From assembly GCA_047967505.1 (NCBI GenBank), contig CM106538.1: a DNA stretch of 64,000 nucleotides; one strand, given 5' to 3'. A model generated the notes under the pieces. It made no database searches, was not told the DNA's origin, and saw only the letters and a program-made list of their open reading frames with translations. This document shows, piece after piece, positions 58,894 through 64,000 of this stretch. This DNA comes from Dipteris shenzhenensis. Taxonomy: Eukaryota; Polypodiophyta; Polypodiopsida; Gleicheniales. Every line of letters begins with the position of its first letter. The first letter of the stretch is position 1. The translations under genes and the position numbers were made by a program.

Positions 58894-60693
58894 TTAGATA
58901 ACCCCTGAACATTTATTGAAAGACACGATTTGTTTTTTTGGTTTTGACTCATCATTGGGTAAAACTTTATTCCTCAACTTCTTGAAGTTAATCGGGCTCA
59001 TTTGAGGAGATAGAGGAAATCCTGTAGAAAAACTTCTCTTTTCTCTTTCTACTAGACTCTTCTTAGTTGGGTTATCTAAGTGGGAGCTATTTAACATTTT
59101 TTCAAGCTGAATTGTTCTTTTCCCCTTCACTAGGGTGAAGCGATGTTCCTCATGTGAGATGGCAGCATCTAATTAAGCCTCAAAATCCTGCGTGTTAGGG
59201 ACAAACTCCTCTTCTCCTGAACTGTCTTCCATGTTGATCCTAGTCCTCTCTTCCTCTATCTGTTTTCCTTTCATCTTTTCTATCTCTATTGGACTCTCTT
59301 TGGTCTTACTTTTCTTCTCTTCCTGTGGTGGTTGAGTTGGTTCCTCCACCCTTGTCTTCTCCGTTACCTCCATATCTTTTTTACCTCAGTTTGTTTCTCC
59401 TTTCTGCGACTGCTACAAGATAGAAAATCTTTTATGAAATGTCCACCCAATCCACAAAGGAAAGATGAGTTAGGGATCTTTTTGTAGAACACCTTCTAAA
59501 TAACTTTAGACCCATCGCCATCCAGCAATCAAATGGCATTGGGTGGTCCTACAACCAAATCCATCAGCACACAGGTTAGAGGATTTTCTCTAGGGCTGAT
59601 GAATCTTTATGTCTCTATTCCTAGAAACTGGCCTAGAGGGAGACATAATGTTTCCAGCTGGGGGAAAAGAGACAGCGGAAGGTCTGGAAACTCGACCCAA
59701 ATGGGTGCTTTGGAAGGCAGAGGAAAATCACGATTAAACGAAGGGTCCCATAGCTGGACAGAGAGGGGTTGGTTTCTAATCATCCATGTTCCTTTTTGCA
59801 CAACCTCAGTCACCATCTCTGCCTTCTCAAAGAGAAAAACGATATACCCATTCCTCAGGAAACGAATGTTTGTAACATTCAGGCCTTTGCGCGTCCAAAA
59901 ATTCCTAACCCAACACTTTAGAAACATTGTGGGAGGATGAGGGCCGTGATTGTATCCAACAACCACACAGGAACACAACCATTTGGTCATTTCATTGAGT
60001 GCCATTGTGAACCTTCACGGTAGGCAGCTTACATTTGAAAGCGCTTCCATCTGAGCTAGGGAGTTTCTTATAAGTTCCGGTGCTGGAGGCATCGCTGAAG
60101 ATTCGTTTGGCCCTCGGGGTAAGCTACTCCCACGTAGTTTGTTTTGGGGCTTGTGGTGCTTTGAAGAGACTCCTTCCTCCACCTTGGATAGCTCCAACGT
60201 AGGAGCCTCTCAATAGGTCCTAGATAGACGTCCCTGTTTGGCCCTACTGCATTGTATCTTGTCGTGGAGCTCCATTGGTCTGGCGTGTAGGTTTGGTTGC
60301 TGAAAAGGTGACTCCTTTGGATTTTTCTATCATTTTTTTCTCTGAGAACGACGGGAAGCTGTCAAGAGCGGTTCTCAAGGCACTTAGCAATTCTCTAATA
60401 GCTGCAGATCCGCTAGTGTTTTGCATGTCACTATCTTCCACTTGGAATGTGAAGCCCGTTATAGTACCATCTCTTGCATCATCTTTGGTTCGTTCAAGAT
60501 CTTGCATGATATTATCTATCTTACTGTTGTCTTCATGATTCAAGGCTGGTGACTCAAGTTCACTAGAAACGAGAGGGCTTACTTTAGTAGGGGGAACACA
60601 CACCCTATCTCTATCACCATCACTGGGGGAAACCTTATCTCCATCATCGCTAGAGGATGCCCTATCCCTACCGCCATTGGTAGAGGATGCCAT
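58894..60693 (-). pseudogene. DUF4283 / zinc-knuckle gene, LINE ORF1-like
   Basis: ATG 60693 begins MASSTNGGRDRASSSDDGD. A Ser/Asp-rich N-terminus and a helical segment (SAAIRELLSALRTALDSFPS) follow to TAG 60244. Then 60005-59607 is a DUF4283 domain: GLNVTNIRFLRNGYIVFLFE, VQKGTWMIRNQPLSVQLWDP and APIWVEFPDLPLSLFPQLET. A frame shift gives ENPLTCVLMDLVV and a decayed knuckle FLCGLGGHFIKDFLSC. The tail 59373-58894 is Lys/Glu-rich (EEKKSKTKESPIEIEKMKGK), with one TAA. Plant L1 LINE ORF1 proteins have this order and bind nucleic acid. No endonuclease or RT follows; a microsatellite begins instead. Confidence 0.75.
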
Positions 60694-60699
60694 CTCCTA

Positions 60700-61672
60700 A
60701 CAATCAAAAAAATGTGTATTTTTAGCAATTCTTAAATATTAAAAAATCATTTTAATTATATTAAAAATCATTTTAATTACATAAACCTTTCAAACAATTA
60801 TCAATAATCAAGTGAAGCTCCACTCTATATGCCTTCCTATAACTTTTCATTACCATTTGATGTCAAATGAGCAATATTAGGGGTTTAATATGATATTGTC
60901 TTGCTATTGAAACGAATGGAAAACCGCATGAAAGTAGGAGTTATATACCTTTGATTTTTTATCAAACCATATCATTGTGTGCACATACATATGTGTGATG
61001 TTTTATTAGAAGACTTCAAATAGTGAATCGTTATGGAAGTAGGTGAGACTACCCTTTTTGTGTGCAAAACGGGATGTTTTTTGCCTCTAGAAAGTTTGGG
61101 CAGTGGACACCCTTAGCTTGCAAGCACCCCTTCTTGGGGCCTTTTAAGAGTAGATTCCCACATCTATGCATTTATGGCTACATTTTGAAATGGAAAAGAA
61201 ATTAGAAATGTATTTGTGCTTTTTCACATCCGTACATCGTAAATTATATCATTTTGGTTCAATATAAGTTGGAAGGGAGTAAAATACAAAATAAGATAAG
61301 GATACTAGCCTTGAACATAGGGGCTAAGAATTTCATGTTTGAAATGCATTGAAAATAGCAATCAAGGAGAGCAAGGATACTTGCATGGGAATTCCTCCAA
61401 GAGGTGTCCAAGTTGATGTAAGGAGGAGGCAAGATTACCCTAGTGGAGCTAAGATTGTGCTATTGGAGAGGTGCTCGTAAAGGTCCTTGCTATTGGTACT
61501 ATAACCTAAGTATGGAAACAAATTTTGCTATACTAGTGTTTTTGCATGCCTTGGATAAGTCCTTCAACCCCTAGTTTGAGCATAAATATGATGTGGGGAG
61601 AGGTAGCCACCCTTAATTTGGACTCTTTTATATTAAATAGACTCATGATTAGATAGATCAAATGTTCAAGAC
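60700..61672. other. Interval without recognised genes
   Basis: A short direct repeat ATTAAAAATCATTTTAATTA occurs near 60735-60780. Otherwise nothing is recognised. Confidence 0.4.
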
Positions 61673-61850
61673 ATTCTAGAAGAAGTTTGGAAGAAAGAAT
61701 GCAATTTTCAAGCCCCTGGACTACACTTCTTTTGAGTTTTGCAATGTATTCTTGACTTTTAATTCTAGAAGAAGTTTGGAAGAAAGAATGCAATTTTCAA
61801 GCCCCTAGACTACACTTCTTTTGAGTTTTGCAATGTATTCTTGACTTTTA
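61673..61850. repeat. 89-bp tandem duplication
   Basis: ATTCTAGAAGAAGTTTGGAA begins at 61673 and 61762. Both copies continue through CTACACTTCTTTTGAGTTTT, with a single visible substitution. The unit contains the 35-bp word also present at 58847. Confidence 0.93.
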
Positions 61851-61859
61851 AATATAAAA

Positions 61860-62690
61860 ATGTGTGCTTTCTTGGAATTTTATAACCTTGAAGTGTTATT
61901 TCTTTAAGATTGTCTTGGGTCAGTTGATTGCAAAAAATCATGTTTCTTCAAAACTAAGGTTGAACTCTTTTCATAAATGGCATAATTCTTAGGTCTTGTT
62001 TAGGGATTCGTTAATGTTTCTTGTAAGAAGCCCATTTTAAATGTCATGCTCGTAATGTTGGTTATTTCAAATGAACATTACTTAGATAAGAATGCATTTA
62101 TTATTAAGATCACCATCATCACTATTATTATTATACTATGTAGTATTTCAAATTGCATAATAGAAGCTCCATGTGTAGATGGAATTGAAAAGAAAAATAC
62201 TACTTTCATACCACGTGCCTAGGCAAAAAAAGTGCATAGCAATGTGTGAAGAGTGCAGATCTATATGTTTGCTGGTCTAGAAAGGATGGTTTTGAGTGAT
62301 GAGCTAAATGAGAAGGGTACCTATAAGGTCTATTCTATTGAGTCGAGGAGAGTTACTTTATAATAACAGTGACTTGAAAGTCTATAATATGATAAGGTCG
62401 AGGTTCCTTTCTAAGTAGTTTAGTCATGTGACTTACCAACACAGGAGAAAAGAAACCGCGGCTAATAATTGCAACATGTGAGCATGTTGAAGAGCCTTGG
62501 AAAGGGAGTCCAAAGCCTATATTTATGTTGATAAGAAAACAATATGGCCTTAGAAAAGATATTGTATACTCACGTTTTTGGGGCGCTTTTAGACAAGACG
62601 GTACTTGAGACACCCAATGGAGATTGCGAATCAAGTAGTATGTGGCTCTATTCTTGGTGGGACAAGGAAGAAAAGAAACCTACTTTTAAC
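61860..62690. other. Interval without recognised genes
   Basis: There is a short (TTA)n-like run near 62120-62140. No gene is seen. Confidence 0.4.
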
Positions 62691-62749
62691 TGATTGCTCA
62701 TGATAAAAAGAAGACCAGCAAAAGCCCATATTATACTAACTTTAATCAT

Positions 62750-62882
62750 GAATGCCTGTTTCAAAATTAAGGCCATGCATGTTTGTTTCAAAATTCATGC
62801 TTTCAACAAATTCATGTTTCTAAAAAAATCATGTTTTTCACAAATTCATGCCATGCATGTTTGTTTCAAAATTCCTATTTTT
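62750..62882. repeat. Short interspersed repeats (CATGCATGTTTGTTTCAAAATTC)
   Basis: CCATGCATGTTTGTTTCAAA occurs at about 62772 and 62850. AAATTCATG words fill the space between. This is a small irregular minisatellite. Confidence 0.75.
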
Positions 62883-63060
62883 TAGACCCCAAATTGTTAG
62901 TGCGAAAAAAAATGGGACTTGGGATTTTCCCATTTTTCCTAATATGGTCTTTTTGTGGTGTGCTTTCTAGTTGTGCCCTCTCTTCTCATTTCCACTCTTC
63001 TCCTCCCGTCTCTTCATATTTTGTCACAAGCCTATCATGTATTGTTGATATACACATACA

Positions 63061-63210
63061 CTCAAGATTCTGTTTATGAGTCCAAGCTAATCAATCTTGG
63101 AACCTAATTGACTTGAGTTACATGTCATGAGCACTCTCTTCATCATGTTTACCCATAGGTTCCATCCACCTAAGAGCGCTCCATGGATCTTGAGGCACGC
63201 ATGTTTTCAT
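63061..63210 (+). repeat. LTR fragment related to the 7034-9691 element
   Basis: CTCAAGATTCTGTTTATGAG, then TCCAAGCTAATC..TCTTGGAACC, and on to GAGGCACGCATGTTTTCA is the diverged reverse complement of the first half of the 7-kb LTR. The rest of the LTR, a primer site and a partner are absent. A TGTTAG start at 62897 could mark a larger, diverged LTR. Confidence 0.75.
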
Positions 63211-64000
63211 AGAGGAGACCAAGTCTAATAAGAAAGTGGGCAAAAGGGCATTAGAGATTCGACTAGCACTCTCTTAAATAAATTTGAAGTCTGAAATTTT
63301 AGATAGACTTTCACATTGTCATGTTGACCATCAAAAACCAAGGAAATGTTCATATTTTTTTGGTGTGAAACCTTGAGTATGTATGACATGAAAGCTACAA
63401 AGAAAACAAGGGAATGGCCATCTGAGCTTTGCCACCTTACGAAATAATTTTGACTTCTAATTATTAGGAAGCCTTCCATTCAGCCGTTTGGACCATTGAA
63501 CCAAAGAAAATTTTCATATGTTTACTTTCTACAAGTGCAAATGATAAAACGCTATATGGTTTACAGGTTTGCCACGAACACCAAAACCCAAGTAGCTAGA
63601 GAAGGGACGTCGGCCATAATGCTAAGGATGAGGAATGAATCCTCCTCCTCCTCCTTCATGACATCCATGGACAACCCCAATGAGAGGGAGGGTGAAGGGG
63701 TGGTAGACACGTTGGGGGTCGGCCAAGGAGGCAAGGTGCGATAAGGGATGATGATGGTTGAAAAGATGATGATGATGATGAAACATAATAATCATAAGAA
63801 AGAGAGAAAAATGAGGGTTAGTTAAGGCATTGCAATGTTCATTGTGATGAAGAATTCCACCTCTCATTCTACTCCTTACCATATGGTGAGGCTTGTTATG
63901 GTGAGTGACATCCTTATGGTGAGGCTCCTTACCATATACATTGATGTGATGTCGCACACTCGAGCTTTGATCTCTGGGTGCCTGCAGTCAATTATCTTCC
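63211..64000. other. Window end, no recognised gene; small (GAT)n repeat
   Basis: A GAT run lies at about 63746-63781. Three CCTTAY..TATGGTGAG words cluster at 63876-63940. Open frames here show no family resemblance. Confidence 0.4.

Noticed and set aside
58141-58908. Open frames of 140-255 codons on both strands
   Set aside because: They exist only because the GTAT/TA microsatellite has no stops. The peptides are periodic (Met-Tyr-Val-Cys, His-Thr-Tyr-Ile) and have no domain.
62897-63209. Complete solo LTR (TGTTAG…TTTTCA)
   Set aside because: The left flank (CAAAT) and right flank (TAGAG) do not match, no primer site follows, and only the last ~150 bp match the known LTR.

Overview
The window is nuclear plant DNA that is almost entirely repeat-derived. 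It shows GT-AG introns of about 78-93 nt, a plant-type PLS pentatricopeptide-repeat (PPR) gene, an EBS/SHL-type BAH fragment and many LTR retrotransposons. Several of these use an initiator-tRNA-Met primer site (TGGTATCAGAGC). The PPR style, the mix of decayed Ty3 and Ty1 elements and the long simple repeats suggest a large seed-free plant genome, most likely a fern. That placement is an inference. The only clearly intact host gene is the PPR gene at 49821-52070 (minus).

Layout. 1-6.9 kb: decayed coiled-coil, gag-like coding remnants, an 84-bp tandem repeat and a ~143-bp minisatellite. 7034-9691: a structurally complete, pol-less LTR retrotransposon (minus) with near-identical LTRs, PBS, PPT and an ATACT target duplication. 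10.0-19.25 kb: a Ty3 integrase (element X) split by an ~8.6-kb Ty3 element Y (gag-pro-RT-RNaseH-second RNaseH-integrase, LTRs of unequal length). 19256-28155: an ~8.9-kb unit bounded by 28-bp terminal inverted repeats (26/28 identical). It carries a plus-strand gene set ending in a BED/C2H2-like zinc finger and two minus-strand genes. One is an intron-containing transposase-like gene. The other is a gene whose C-terminus is a recognisable histone H3 fold. This is the most unusual object in the window. 28.2-33.2 kb: gag-like remnants and a second non-autonomous LTR element with a CCHC knuckle. 33.2-39.5 kb: purine tracts, minisatellites, a decayed multi-exon minus-strand gene of unknown function with a fresh 314-bp tandem duplication, and a Ty3 integrase (minus).

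39.5-45.9 kb: two Ty1/copia elements on opposite strands abutting near 42.87 kb, each with one ~150-bp LTR. 46.5-48.2 kb: a Ty3 RT-RNaseH-integrase fragment (minus) bounded on both sides by (TA)n. 49.8-52.1 kb: the PPR gene. 53-54 kb: unrecognised coding-like pieces (minus). 55.38-55.60 kb: a tRNA-derived SINE. 56.64-57.24 kb: a tandemly duplicated BAH-domain exon pair (minus). 57.2-58.8 kb: long microsatellites. 58.9-60.7 kb: a DUF4283/zinc-knuckle LINE ORF1-like gene (minus). 61-64 kb: short duplications and an LTR fragment related to the 7-kb element.

Most coding remnants are interrupted by TAG/TAA/TGA where related proteins would have Gln or Arg. This fits C-to-T decay of methylated repeats. 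Function is therefore inferred from residual motifs, not from intact reading frames.
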